Shown here: positions 34,967-47,819 of the stretch, piece after piece
How positions within the stretch are numbered: the stretch's first letter is position 1
Layout: every line of letters starts with the position of its first letter
Assembly (NCBI GenBank): GCA_000310025.1
Contig: FN649742.1
Coordinates: 4,290,988-4,354,987 of the forward strand
DNA length: 64,000 nt
Direction: 5' to 3'
DNA from: Ectocarpus siliculosus
Lineage: Eukaryota > Sar > Phaeophyceae > Ectocarpales > Ectocarpaceae
The notes under the pieces: generated by a model
Seen by the model: only the letters and a program-made list of their open reading frames with translations
The model's database searches: none
Told to the model about the DNA's origin: nothing
Translations under genes and position numbers: made by a program

Positions 34967-37790
34967 GGCGTTTGTCTTTTTGGAAATAATTAGTAGGGTA
35001 GCGGGATAAAAAACGCGAACGCATTCCTAGTGTGTGTGTTCCGTGCTCAGAGTTGGGAACCCAGTCGAAGTTGAACCGTGGCACCTAGATGAAAATATTT
35101 GCGTCTCGAGTCCAACATACTTGTCCAAAAGTAAATTGCCTGAGTTTTTTGAGACGATCACCCTTGAGTTTTGACAACTTACGTTTTGTGGTGCGTCGTT
35201 TGACCGAAAAGCTGTACTTGTATCTTTTAGTCCCAAGATGCAGCGCCTTTAGACCCAAGTTCTTCTTGGTGAGAGTTGCCAGTTCTTTCGAAGGCGTCGT
35301 GCGGTTGTGGCGAAGGGCGACTTATGTGAAGAGGCCAAGAAAGAGAGAGAGAGCGTGGGGGGGGGTAGTATATGAAGGCAGGAAACCCAGATCCACTACG
35401 AGTTGAACTGGGCGTTGTGAGTGGCTGGGCTGCTTTGCCGGTATGGGGCCATTTCTGCGTAGCCCACGGTACTGTTGTGGCCATGTGTGGTCGTACCAGC
35501 GTGTGGGACGACGTTGTACTCGCTAGGGCACAAGCACCTTCATTGCTTGTGTTTGTTGTCGGTCTGAGAGCCGCACAGCAGTCTGTACTTGCATAGATAC
35601 CAGCGAGCGCGTCCTACGCCGTTTTCAAATGTCAAGACCGTGTGCGGCGATTGGTGTGTTTTGGAAGTGTTGTTTTGTTGCCGTTGTGCGTGCGACGAGG
35701 TGTGTGTGCTGTTGTCGCTTGTGCCGTTCGTGTGATGTTTATGCAGTACATGTCATAGAGAGATCTGGTATCCTACTGTACGCGGGGAATAGTTATTTTG
35801 ATATTCCGTGCTCGAAAGGGGTTGGGAGAACGATCGTATGCTAGTTTTCTCCTTCTGTCCTTTGTGGGTATACACCCGCGTTCGACACGACTCGACGGGG
35901 TTTCAATTGATTCTACGAACAAGTTTATCGAGTTCGGCGGCACACGGACCAATATCTCCTGCAGAACTACCGGCTTTGTCATGCGGCGGGTGCTCTTGTA
36001 GTTTCAATAGTCTCTCCCGCACTTGTGATGTTGCTGTGGTGAATGAAAGAACGGTATTGAACCCCCCCCTGAATTGAATCTCGCGTTTCGAGCGAGCCTT
36101 TGCGTGTGTTGACTTAAGTTTTGCTAGGGTCATATCAGAACGTGAGCTGTTATCATTGAAATTGTTTTTTTCGCGAAAAAATACCTTTTTTTTCCGTTCT
36201 TCTGCCTTGAACCGTTTTTGCTTGGTGATGTAATGCTTTCCGGGCGACGGGAAGCATGTAATTTCTTACCCTCCAAGAGTGGGAGAGGAAGAGGTAATAG
36301 TTAGATGGGGTCGGGACGATCATCGAGATGTCAATAAAGCGCGCTGCCAAGTCCAGCAAAGCAAGAATGCCTTGTTGCAGGTGAGCTATTAGCTTCTTGC
36401 GACAGGGATGGGTTGCATTTTTCCGAGGGCTCCCAACGAACGGCGTGTTCGTCAGAGGAGCGGGAGGCGGGGGATGGGGGGGGGGAGGGGGGTACGGGTA
36501 TGCCATCCTGGGCCAGGGAACTGAATGCCGTAGGTTTCATAAGACACCACACCCCCTGGACCGATTTTCAAAGCTTCGGTACGCTGCAGCAATAACGGTG
36601 ATGGTGGCAAAAATCGCGGCGTTGGGACCGTCTCGTCTGGAGGGCACTTTCCGAAAACGAGTCTTCGGGTTAAGGCATCCTCTCCGTCGTAGAGTAATCG
36701 GGCTTGAAATTCGCTCCCCTCCAGGTGTGTATGGTATCTTCTGTCATGTCACCGACGCTAGTTACTCTTCGTAACGCGAGCGAATCAACCCGACGAAGAA
36801 ATGGTGTTGGTGGAAACCACCCCCTCCGTATTTCAGTGTGCACGCCCCTCCAACGTTCACGAAGCTCGCCGCGGCCAATCGAAGATGGCTCTCATCTTGC
36901 AAGTACGTCGTTTCGTGTGTGGAGTAAGTACGATACCAGCTTTGAAGCGAGCGGTTGCATCGGGTGGCGGTGCGCCCGCCCTCGGGAAGCTGTACGCTCC
37001 TCGAGATTTTTTTTTCTTAACAAGTTCGATGAAAGCGCCTTCAAAAGTTCAACACTTGATCTGTTGCCTACTGACAAACGAATCGCGTGCATACCTCCTC
37101 CGTTGCACACACACGCAAAAACACCTTTCTATTCCTCTTCGACGCAACACCGTGGTCTTTATGCTTTACCGTTTTACATACATACACGAAACAGAAAACT
37201 CTCTCCACACCATGCCCCACACAACTCCACCACCAATACGAAACACACAGACAGACCGCCTGGCTCGTAAAGAAATAATTCGTACACGTCGTAAATAGTA
37301 AAGGCCTTGACTCCCGCTAGCTTTCCCCGTTCGACCTTCTTCTTCGCTCTCTAAAGATCCTGGCGCTGTCTAGAGCTATCGCGGTGACATTTTCAGCAAG
37401 CATGAAGAAACCTCGACCTGTCTATGAATGCAGCACCAACGGCAATAGAACACCAAAGGCAAGCTTCGCCACACAAAAAACCGGTTCGCTGCGCCGCATG
37501 TACGTGCACGACAACGATTGTACCGCTGACGGTCTTGCCTCCTTCTCCCTCCCTGCCTCGCCCTTTCCCGTCCACCTTCTTCGTAAAACGCGCCACGGCA
37601 GCTCCCGACCCTCAGGGCCAACGGAACTCGCACAAGGGTATTAACTGCGGTGGGCAGCCTCAACAAAGCACGGTCGCCTCCACCCGCCGACACTGTAGCC
37701 CCGGAGCAAACCCTCCGGAAAGGGGCCGGGTGTAACGGTCACAGAAAACCGCAGCAAGAGAACGCCACAAATATTTACAGCATGCCGGGA

Positions 37791-40095
37791 TTATTCCGGC
37801 GGGCTGCTGCCGCTGCCGTTGCCACTGCCGGTGGTGCGGCCGCTTGTTGGTCGTTCCGATGCGGTGCCACCAGCGGTTATTCCGCCGCTCATTGGCCTTC
37901 CCGAAACGGAACCGGTAGTCCCGCGGCGCTCTGACCGCGCCTCCTGAAGGCGACGCTTCAGCCCCGCTCGCATGGTCGCAAGGCGAACCTCCATCTGCTT
38001 GCGGAGCTTCTCCTTTTCCTGAGAAAGGAAGGTCGGATTTGGGGGGCGTGAGCGAAGTCGTGGGTACTGGTTTTGCAACGCCAACAACAATTGATCAACG
38101 TACAAGACCGCGAACGTGATTTCACGCAAGCCGTGCTTTTCATCGAAAGGGCGGAAGGGGGCATGGGGGGATAGGCGGGAGGGGGGGTCCAACCGCGTCC
38201 TGGAGAGACATACGTGTCTTGCCTGCGATTGATTGACCTCACTCACCACTGAGAGACTCGATCGAGATATCTACATCTTAAATCTTACACCACCTTTGGT
38301 GGCAACCACATGTCTAGGTTGGCTCATGAAAACAACTCGCATTTCCTCCTCCAGCACCACCACCGCCACTCAAAAAACCCTCGCAACAACGAAGCCATTG
38401 ATTCAAATGGGCACACATATAGACAGGCCGCAAGGCGTTTTTCCGCATCATCTACAGTACTCAGCCCACACGACCAAGGAGCAGCCCATGCAGAGAACGG
38501 GGAGGAATTCACCAACAACGCACGGCCGTGTAAGCCGTCGATCACGCCAGTAAAAGACACACGCAAACTCCGTACGGGGCAAACATGGAGCAGAGTAGTA
38601 CGCGATACATCGGGAGTGAAAACTGTCTCTTGTCAATACTTTCCCATACCAGAGGCTTGTCCGTACTCGCTCTTTGCGCTACTCAGACTAACATACTTTC
38701 GCCTTTGGTCGGCTGGTCAAGTGTCGGGCCGACACCAACCAAAAGAACCCCAGACATATCCATATCTCCCGCTACATTGTTGGTCTTAAGGTAGTAGTAG
38801 CAACACCGCCCACACACCTCTGCGAGAGCAGAATAGAACTCTTCTCGACACCGCGCCGTCTCCTCCTCTCTCGCCGCCGCCATCGCCGCCTCGATCTCCT
38901 CCCGCTCCGCCACAGCCTTCGCCGTGGCCGCGTCTCTCTCTTCCTCGTCCGCACGCTCGGCCTTAGCCACCGCGTCCAGCAGACGCTGCGTGAGCGTGGC
39001 CGTAGACTCCTTCAGCCTCTCTACCTCCTTCTCCAACGCGGCTGGGAGTTTGGGTCATGGGGGGTGATTGGACGAACAAGCGTTCGTTTGTTTTGTTGCG
39101 TCAAGGTGGTGTGCGGTTTGTTTGTGGAAAACGGTTTCGCAATTCGCTTGCTTTCGCCGGAAACAGGAAGTGGAACTATTCAACGATGGGAAGCGTTTCC
39201 CACTGGCTGTCATCGCAAGTTAGAAAATATTGTACTAGTTGTCTTCAATAAATAACGACATACCGCAACGATAGTCGACCTACAGGGAATTTCTTTCCGC
39301 GTCTCATCCCCTCCCCCCCTCGCGACTGTTCGTTGTTTTCTCACGCAAACGCTGCACGTCTGGTCGTAGGCAAAAAAGGTTTGATGCGGCTTCCCACCTT
39401 TATTCTTCATTTTCCCTCGACACGCGCACACCCAAAAATACATTGAAAAAAAACGACCCAGGTGTGGGTGCATCCGACAACCACTGCCACCACAGCCGTG
39501 CTGGTTGGGAACACGACCACTAACTCGCGCGTCCTTCTCATGATCTCAACAGCTCTAAGGCACAAGGTGTCGTTCCAGCACAGCAGCAGCAACAGTCTCA
39601 AGCACAACGAAGAGACCGCGCGCTTGGGCTCTTGGGCAAGGCCCGCGGTCGTTTAGCTTGTTAATAACCAGAAAACGTATTTGCATCGCCGGTGGCCACA
39701 TCTGTCCTTGCACAATGCGGCACGGCGATCGACGAATATATATAAGCCATACCCATGTGTTCACGTGGGTCCGCCCCATAGACAACAAGTACTTGCTTGC
39801 CTAAAAAAAACTCTGACAACAACCTCCCAGTCTCGTGGACATAATAGCGGCGGAGCCGCGGCAATACTTACAGTGATTGTGGCCGAATCGCCGTAATATA
39901 GAATTCCCCAGGTGGGACGCACCACCGCCACCACCACCACCACCACCACCAACAACAACAACAATAACAATAACAACAAAAAACGGAAGGTTGACGACGA
40001 CATCTCCTGCCTCTCGAACCCCACGTGACTTCGAAAACACCCCGAACCCAAACCGTTCAACAAGCGAGAGGGGGCCGCATCACGCAACAAAGCGA

Positions 40096-40128
<33 letters not shown>

Positions 40129-43100
40129 GGGAGCAACAAGAGACCAAGGACCCTACTGCTGTACTCACCTCTTTTCCCCTGCTCGGTCCTCAAGAGCGCG
40201 TCTCCGGCGGCCTTCTCCTGTACCGCCACCGCCTTCTCCTTCAGGGCCTCTTCTAGCAACGCCTGCGCAGCCTCGAGCTCCGCCCTCGCCTGCCGCACCT
40301 CCTCATCCGCTGCCGCCGCGGCAGCCGCCGTGGCGTGGCTCCCCTGCGATGATCGGTCGGTAGGGAGTCACGGGTGGTTGGTCGTTGTGCATCGGCAAGC
40401 GAGCGAGTTCGTTGGGCGCGCGTGAGGGGTTATGGCCGTCATTGCGAAAACTCCTCCCCCCCCTGAGAGAAACACGCCAACACCCGCCGCCGATCACTCG
40501 CTACCAAACTACGTCACGCTGAGCAAAAAAAAAAAAGAAGACCCCGTGTAGAATATGACGAAACTTCTCTCCAATCTCTCAACAAATCTATGCGTTACGA
40601 AAATCAAGAGTCGTCTACAGCGACAACGACGAAACCTCACCTGCTTCAGAGCCTTCGTAGTTTCGGCCCTTACGGCCTCTAGCATCGCCGTCTCGGACTC
40701 CTGCTTCTCCTTGGAAAGCTGCAGTTTTTAGTGAAACGACAAGCACCCATCCAGAGTATGACGAGAAGGAGGCGGAGGAGGAGGGCAAGGTCGAGGAGCA
40801 GGGGGGGGAGGAGAGGAGACGGTGTCGTGAGGCAAGAGAACGTCGTCATCCCTAGTTGTCGCTGCTTGAATTGTTTGTGGTGATGATGATGTTGTTGCTG
40901 TTGTGGCCGAAGCATGGGGTGAGCACGTGCCGTCACCTCCAGTTGTTGTTGGTGGTGGTGCTGCTGGTGTTGTTTCTACCTTGTTCTTTCTTGTATCAGT
41001 TCATGACCAAACACGTAGCCAGCATCAAAAAATATTTGCCAAACATAAAACGATCCACGGTGACTTTGCGACCTGTACAGCACGTCGTCGCATTCTAGCC
41101 TACCGTAAGAGTGGGAGTGATGACAAACCTTCTAGAATGAACTTAACAGCTAGATTACTCCCCACCCACGAGGGTGCCAATGCCGGATGGGTCTGTGCTG
41201 AAAGACCCCGCCTACAGCCGTTCTTTGCACGTATAGGCCAGTTCTCGTACCCCTTGGTTATGGAGCGCTCGCGCTTCGAAATTGGTCTATGTTGGGGGTA
41301 CGAGCGATCGATCGCATGTATACAGTAGCAGCCTAGGCCCTTGAGAATAGTGCATGCATTCATCATACAGGGGCCGGCCTGCTCAAGAAGCGTGCTGGTG
41401 TACTCAATGCCGGCCATACGTACTGTAAGAATCCGTAGGTGCTTGTGTTCTTCCCATCACGAAACAGCAGTACTGCCACTTGCAACTGGCATCGAGCATA
41501 CCAACACCCACGATTCCACAATGAGAGTACACTGCTGTACCTGATCGAGGTGAACCTCTAGCGTATGGACGTACTCCTTGAGTTGTCGATCGTCCTTCCG
41601 CCTGTTCGACCTCGCCTCCTTCGCCGACAACGCCGCCCTCCGCCGGTCTTCTTCCAGGTACTGCGGCGAGAGGACACGAATGCATCACACCAATTTAGCA
41701 AAACCTGCAGCCTTCTGAGCGAGAAGTCAACGAACTTGGAGAACGCGCGCAGGCATCAGTCGCAGCCAAAACACTGCACCCCTTCTCACCATCGCCTTGT
41801 CGGTGTTCGCGCGTACGTTCCAAGGCCAAAATATTCCAAAAGAGACTCCTCCGCCAACCCAACACTTACGAACAATAGTAACAAAACAACCACCAACACC
41901 ACCCCTTGTCTCTCCTCACCGCCAACTGGTTCTCTAGCGCCAGGATCTTCTCCTGCTGCAACGCAGCTTCTTCCTCCATCACCGCCGCCGCCACCGCCTC
42001 CTCCTCCTCCTCCTCTACCCCGCCCCTGCTCACCCCTCCTTCAACCTCGGCGGCGGCGGCCGCCGCCGCCGCCGCGCTAGCGTCGCCTCGCGCCAACCCT
42101 TCCCAAAGCTTCAACCCCAGGGCACCCGCCAACGCGCTGACTACAGCGCCAAGCACGGAGCGGTGGTGCTGCCGACGCTCGCCTGGACGTGGCTCATCTC
42201 CGTCGTCGGGGGCCACGGCCTCTAGCTCGCCTCTCGCGGCGGGAGTTTCCGCAGAGGGAGGCATGAATTCGTCTTCGGCGGGGTTTGTCAATAACCGGAG
42301 CGGAGCGCTGCCGGCGGCACTGCTGTAGAGAGTGGTAGGGAACAACGCAAAAAGTTTTGGGGGGGAGGGATAGGGATAAGGGGGGTTGTGTTGAGGTATG
42401 GTGGGCAGGAGGTTGCATTCACTGAAGACGTGTGGGTGATGCCTACATTCGGCGTGACACTGTAGTAACGGCGTTGTAGGTCTCAAAAAAATCGCGTTGT
42501 CCGTGTACTGCGTGAGGGCCAAAGAAGAATACACTCGCCACGGAGTGGTTGCGGCCTTTCGACAGAGTTGTTGTCTTCAAATTAAAAACCTTCCGATCTA
42601 TCTACCCAGTACCTTCATCTGTCCGTACTAGTCCAACACTTGACGCGGTCGATTCCCGTGGTCACAGGATGACAGAGTGCGACTCGGTTATTGATCCCAC
42701 AATCAGCGGAGCACTAACGATTGGAGTGACACGAGTGAAAAGTAACGCTTGAGATATGGACATGGTATCATGGATTGACTTCGACTCGAAAGCGAGGGCA
42801 ACTTATGTCCATCGACCGCGCGTCCCTACATGACAGACGTTCCTACACAGCAGCGGTGTCTGGCGGAACAAAACGGCTACCGGCCCCCAGGAGTCCACGG
42901 GAACAGCGTTGCTAAGGAACAACCCCACGGAAGCCCCTCCCCGCATGCGCGCGTCACATGACAAAAGCTTCCAGGCTCAAAAGCACCATTTTCAGCGGAA
43001 GCGGCATGCAGAGACACCAGGAGGGGTCCCTCTTGGCGTTGAGCGCATGCCTGTACACACCCATGCATGCACGCTCACCTCTCCAGCGCTGGTGAACCAC

Positions 43101-44019
43101 CAGCAGCAGCAGCAGCAGTCCTACCCCCTAGAGACGGCCCCGACGCTGTAGCAGCACGCCTCTCCTCTCCCCCCGCCCGGCTCTTTCGGAACCCAACCCC
43201 CGACACGCGCGTTCGATCCGGTCTGCTACTGCTGCTAGTGCTGCCGCTGCCGGTGCCTTGCTCCTGCTGCTGTTGGAAGGGCGAACTCTCCGCTGCCAAC
43301 GAGATACCGTCTTTCAAATCCAGCTCCGATATCGAGTCCTCCCCTTCCTGTGGCAGAAGCGCTGCGGCTCCTTCCTCGTCCTCAGGCCAGCAGAACAAGG
43401 CGCTGCTGCCGTCCCCCGCGTTGCTGCTGTTGTTCTCGTCCTCATCGTCGTCGGCTGCCGAGCCGTAGTCGAAGTCGTCGGGGAACTCGTCATACCGGTT
43501 GTCGTCGCTGCCGCGCCCCCCGAACCACCGTCTTACCCCAGCTCCTCCTCCTCCTTCTCCTCCTCCTCCTCTGATCTTCTTCGCTGCCATCACGCTGCCA
43601 GTGCCGCTCCTGGAGCCGCCGCTGGGGCGAGTATCACCTCGCTCTACCGCTTTCGGTCCGATGAAGCCCCTTCTTCGCACCCTCCTGGCTCTGCTCACGC
43701 CTATGCTGCCTCCCATCCTGCCGGTTCTGCCATCTGGCTTCCACGAGAATTCTGTTGCTTCCAGGTGTTCGGATGGCGTCCGTAATGGCGGCTTGGTACC
43801 TCGGCCGTCGTCGGGAAATGGGCCTTCTGTCCACGTGCCCGCCCACGTTGGTGGTTTCGGCGATGGCCGTGAAGACGCCTGGGGTCCTTGGATAGGGCCA
43901 CCACGCGGCCGAGGCACCGGACCATCTCCAGCAGCAGCAGCAGCCGCCGTACGGATACCCGTCCCCGCGGTCACCAGCGTTGCTGCCGCAACGATAGCGA
44001 GTCCGCATTGCCCGTGCAT
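37791..44019 (-). CDS. Uncharacterised signal-peptide, coiled-coil protein
   Basis: Seven exons in transcript order: 44019-43079, 42322-41920, 41660-41541, 40718-40641, 40343-40169, 39041-38818, 38018-37791 (TAA). All junctions are GT-AG and phases close to 722 residues. The start at 44019 gives a hydrophobic leader (LAIVAAATLVTAGTGI). Residues ~30-314 are low complexity: Gly/Pro/Arg stretches, an acidic patch (DDDEDEN), poly-Gln and Ser runs. Residues 369-387 (SVLGAVVSALAGALGLKLW) could span or insert in a membrane. From ~415 to 675 the chain is charged, Ala/Glu/Lys-rich and almost free of proline and glycine, typical of a long coiled coil (EELKEK-like heptads). The tail is Gly/Ser/Thr-rich. 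No family recognised. A membrane-anchored scaffold or tether is a guess from layout. An earlier in-frame ATG exists, so the N-terminus is not certain. Confidence 0.8.
39921..39985. repeat. (CAC)n/(AAC)n microsatellite
   Basis: CACCAC run changing to AACAAC, in intron 5 of the coiled-coil gene. Confidence 0.85.
40096..40125. repeat. (AGC)n microsatellite
   Basis: AGC run 40-70 bp from the donor of exon 5 of the coiled-coil gene. Confidence 0.85.
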
Positions 44020-44490
44020 AGCGAAGCTTTGAGCGACTGTTCCTTGTTTTTCCTGTGCACCTCGCCGGCACACCTCTGGGTATGCCGCTCTCACTCTCGT
44101 CGTGGATAAGTCGGTGCAGCAGAGCAACGTGACATGTGACATGAGCAGTGCCATGGTGCAATGTGAGAGTCGGTGGCATGCGGGGGGTTTTGGCGCCCTG
44201 TGGTAGGGTATGTGTTTGGTAGATCCTGCTGTTGTGCGGTGCCCCCCCCCGAGCCATGGAGCAGCTGTCCTCAGAACACCCTCGAGAAGCTCTCGCTCGC
44301 CTCTCTCCCTCTCTCTCGCTCTCCCATTCCAGCTTCCTCCCGGACGGACTTTCGGTCTGCTACACAGGTCATTTTCACTGATTCTCCTCACAGAACTTGG
44401 TGATTTTGCGGCGCACGCGACGAAGTGCAAACCGGTCGCTGTCTGCGTCCAGTTGCGGTTCAACTGCGCCTACACAGCGCCTGGATCATC
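44020..44490. promoter_or_regulatory. Shared upstream region of the divergent coiled-coil and pseudouridine synthase genes
   Basis: 471 bp between two diverging ATGs. The minus-strand frame stays open through most of it, so the coiled-coil gene could start further upstream. A CT-rich tract (44285-44340) precedes the pseudouridine synthase start. No recognised element. Confidence 0.45.
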
Positions 44491-46176
44491 ATGCTAAAGG
44501 GACTGCTGCTTACGGCTGCTGCTGCAAATTCCTGGTGCCCGAGCCGGGCTTTCGTCGGGGTTCGGGTTGAGGTCGGTCGTCGATCAGCAGCAGCAGGCAG
44601 GAGCGTTAATCATCTGCCGCCTGCGTCACCAACTGCCGGCGTTGTTCCCAGCAGCACGATGATGACATATCACCAGCACGATGCGATTACCATCGCCAGC
44701 AGCAGTGCGGCAGTGACAGGAATAGCCGAAGGATGCTCGGCAGAGACGACTTACCAAGGAGAACATCGAGTAGTCCACATCGCGACGCCGGGTGCGCCTC
44801 CGCCCTGGCTAGAGGACGAGGAACAGGGGGAGGAGCAGCGGGCTACGATAGCTGAGCTCGTCTCTCACTTCGGCGCTGTCAGTCGAGAACGTGGGGTAGA
44901 GCTGGTCAAGTTTGGCAGCGTCTACATCGGCGAGGTGGTCGACACCAACTGGAGACACCCGCCCAGCAAGGAGAAGCAGATGACGATCGCAGCCGCGAGG
45001 AAAAAGGCTCTGAAGTCTGCCGACCAGGCGCCATTTCGCGGTACTTCGTTCGAGCACATGAGGCTGCGGCGTCTGCACCCCTGGGAGAGCGGCAACTTCC
45101 CGCCCCACGGTGCTTATCTCCGGGTGCACTGCGACCCCCGGACTTTCCCGGCGTCGCAGGTCATGGACTGGAGCAAGCGGATCGTGCACAAGAACGAAGA
45201 CTTCGTGGTCGTCGACAAGCCCGCGGGGGTGCCGACGGTCCCGACCATCGACAACGGCGTGCAGAATTGCGTGTTCCAGGCAAGCCTGGCGGTCGCGGGC
45301 ATGCCCCCCGGGTCGCGGTCTCTACCCCCGCCTCTGCACGCGGTGTCGCGGCTGGACGTCTGCACGTCAGGGATCGTCGTCTTCGCGAGGCACAAGGAGG
45401 CCGCGAAGCAGCTGAACGAGCTGTTCCGCGCCAGGCGGGTCAAGAAGCGGTACCTGGCCCTCCTCACCCCGGGCCCGGCCGTTCCGACGGGTTCGATGGC
45501 CCACTGCTGCCGTTCCAAGGCCTTCGACGGGTCTCGCCGGCCGAGGATATACGCCGACTTCGACGAGGAGCTTCTCGCGGGCGACAAGTGGGGGGGCGCG
45601 TGGCAAGAGGCGAGGTCGACGGTCCTGCTCTGCGCCCCCGCCACCGGCTCGGCGAGCGCCGTCGCGGTGGCGGAGGACCGCGAGCGGGCGGAGGCAGCCG
45701 CGAGAGCCCTGGAAGAATCGGCGGCCGGCGCGGCGGCGAGACTGGAGGCAGAGCTGGCGGCGGGGTTGGGGCTTGGTTCGGGGTCTTCGCCGGAAGAAAT
45801 TGAGGCGGCGGCGCGAGGAGGAGAGGGACGAGAGGAGGAGGACGGAAGCACCGCTCCCGATGCGGAAGCAACCACGGCGGCAGAAGCAGCACGGGAAGAA
45901 GGGGACCATGCCCCCCACCTCTGCGCCATGGAGCTCGAGACGGGTCGGACGCACCAGCTGCGGTTGCAGCTGGCGGCGATGGGGTCGGCCATCGTGGGCG
46001 ATACTCGATATCGCGGCGTCGTGGGGCGCGTGCACCGGGGGTTGAGGGTAGACGACGACACGTCTAGGTTTGGGCAGGAGCCGGAGGCGATCGCGCTGCA
46101 GGCTGCGCGAATAGAGTTCGAATGGCAAGGTAGAACGGTCGTGTTCTCAACGGACCGTCCATCATGGGCCCTGTAA
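44491..46176 (+). CDS. RluA-family RNA pseudouridine synthase, probably plastid
   Basis: Isomerises uridine to pseudouridine in rRNA or tRNA. A single exon of 562 codons (561 residues), in contrast to the 4-14 exons of its neighbours. The catalytic segment HAVSRLDVCTSG contains the invariant Asp289. Upstream are IVHKNEDFVVVDKPAGVPT and a region resembling the plant-type leader (GAYLRVHCDPRTFP). Downstream are KKRYLAL and the C-terminal MELETGRTHQLRLQLAAMG...GDTRY. Between these motifs sits a low-complexity Ala/Glu-rich insertion (about residues 385-475). The N-terminus (LLLTAAAANSW...SRAFVG) resembles a signal peptide with a Phe-containing cleavage site, which fits plastid import. The overall plan matches chloroplast RluA-like synthases of plants. 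The exact RNA target is not readable. Confidence 0.93.
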   Translation: MLKGLLLTAAAANSWCPSRAFVGVRVEVGRRSAAAGRSVNHLPPASPTAGVVPSSTMMTYHQHDAITIASSSAAVTGIAEGCSAETTYQGEHRVVHIATPGAPPPWLEDEEQGEEQRATIAELVSHFGAVSRERGVELVKFGSVYIGEVVDTNWRHPPSKEKQMTIAAARKKALKSADQAPFRGTSFEHMRLRRLHPWESGNFPPHGAYLRVHCDPRTFPASQVMDWSKRIVHKNEDFVVVDKPAGVPTVPTIDNGVQNCVFQASLAVAGMPPGSRSLPPPLHAVSRLDVCTSGIVVFARHKEAAKQLNELFRARRVKKRYLALLTPGPAVPTGSMAHCCRSKAFDGSRRPRIYADFDEELLAGDKWGGAWQEARSTVLLCAPATGSASAVAVAEDRERAEAAARALEESAAGAAARLEAELAAGLGLGSGSSPEEIEAAARGGEGREEEDGSTAPDAEATTAAEAAREEGDHAPHLCAMELETGRTHQLRLQLAAMGSAIVGDTRYRGVVGRVHRGLRVDDDTSRFGQEPEAIALQAARIEFEWQGRTVVFSTDRPSWAL

Positions 46177-47819
46177 AGAAAAAGAGATGTCGCCAAGACG
46201 AGGTCTCATTTGAGCGGGGAGGAGAGTGTCGGTGTGGTCGTTGCGGCTTGTGTTGCTCCAAGCGAATAACGGCGGTAGCTGGTACTACCGGGTGGGAGCA
46301 ATTTTTGTTCAGTGAGGAATGCAATAGAGGAGGTGACGCTTAAGTGCGGTAATGACTTTCACTTTGACAACTTCTTCGTTTGGCTCTGGGTGTGTGTTGT
46401 GCGGTACACGTACATAATTCGAATCACCGTGCGCGCTCTTTTGGGCCTTGTTCATAGTAAATGCCGACGAATCTGATTATCACTTCGGGTGACTTTTTGG
46501 GGGCGGGGGGGGGTGGATCCCTGGCTGGGTGTGTTTGCTCGTATTCGGCTACGGTCTCAAGAACATTCGTGCGTGTTGTGACGCCATCGCATTGACGGTT
46601 CGAGATTTAAAATTCTATTTGACAATGGTGGAACCGTTTCCCCTGCTCGCGATACCCGGCTGTACGATGCGACGACGTGATATAGCATCTGGGATAACCT
46701 CAAGTTCATAGCCGCTAGAGCAGTTTGTTGCACTTGCTCTAAGATCGTCGAATCGAGAGGTGTCTCGAACGAAACGCGTTTTTCTTGATGGCATGAGGGC
46801 GCGTGTTCGATACTAAAAGCGCCGCTTTCTTCCGCGATCGCGCGCCGTTCTCTTCAAGGACGTATCCTGGCGCCCTGCGGTCCACGATGGGCTTTTTGCT
46901 CCAAACATGGCCATCCAAAAGATGCTGCTTGTATCATTTTGCGAACTTGATACTAGGGCAGCAGCAGTCGTAAAAGCATGCTTTAGAAAAACTCCACGGA
47001 CAACCGTACTCCGGACAGTATTGACACGCAGTCCTGTAGAGATTCAACCTATAACACGTCTTTTTGTTTTCTCGGTACAAATTCGCTGAGAAGAAAATAA
47101 TTTTCCAGCTCTCCGTTGCTGTCATCTTCAAAGAAAAACTGTCTGTGTGCATCCGACGCGCACCCGCGCACACCCGACGTCGACCTCACAGCGAACACTA
47201 CATCTCTACCTTGTCTACGTACGTTGCATACACGTTCGACGGTGTTACGCCCATCATCCGAGTCCGGTGTTCCCTACACGAAGAAACGTATGATGCGCAT
47301 TTTGCCCAACAACATGGGTCAACAAAACACTCTGCCACCATCCAATCTTGTTGGCTTACGCGCCACGCTACTGACTTCTCGTTGTGCGGCGCACCCCCTC
47401 TCTAGTGCGAAAAACGCTCCCCCTAACCAATGTTGTGGCCTTCTTGCCCAGACCTGGAAATACACCGAGCCGTATTGGCGTCTTGTATCCCCGCCGAAAA
47501 AATCGCACTCCCCACGTTGCACCAACTATATGCTTCTGCTGTGGTAATAGAGGTTACCCTCTCGCATTAAACTAAACAAGAGTACACACACCCGAATGAT
47601 CGTCACAAGGGAGGGTAAACTGGCATCGATGTCCAAAAGACCTATTTGTACAGGGTTTTCCCCTATCCCGATCCCGACCATGTCCACTAAAGGCGGTGGC
47701 ATTAGCTTTGTCGCTCACATGAGCGATATGTACGGCAGCCTGTCCCGGTGGAAGCGGGGGGCGCTGTGAACGATGTGTGTGGTGGTGTGTTGGAGCTGCG
47801 GTATAGACTACCGGGTAGT
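46177..47819. other. Convergent intergenic region after the pseudouridine synthase gene
   Basis: 1.6 kb with no supportable gene. Probably the 3' UTRs of both convergent neighbours plus spacer. A G run with embedded C occurs at about 46498-46516. Short open frames here lack any domain or splice context. Confidence 0.55.

Larger units (their letters stand above)
34051..37790. other. Convergent intergenic region between CRAL-TRIO and coiled-coil genes
   Basis: About 3.7 kb without a supportable gene. It contains two copies of the dispersed short repeat (34746-34810 and 34913-34966). Open frames at 36397-36774 and 36704-37298 (+) lack family features. A short ATG frame at 36801 ending in a donor-like GTACGT found no partner exon. 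Confidence 0.5.

Noticed and set aside
36801-36902. Possible first exon ending in a donor-like GTACGT
   Set aside because: No in-phase partner exon found before the convergent neighbour gene.
43075-44463. Extending the coiled-coil protein to the upstream end of its open frame
   Set aside because: The extension has poor coding character and reaches to within 30 bp of the divergent pseudouridine synthase start; the ATG at 44019 gives a good signal peptide.
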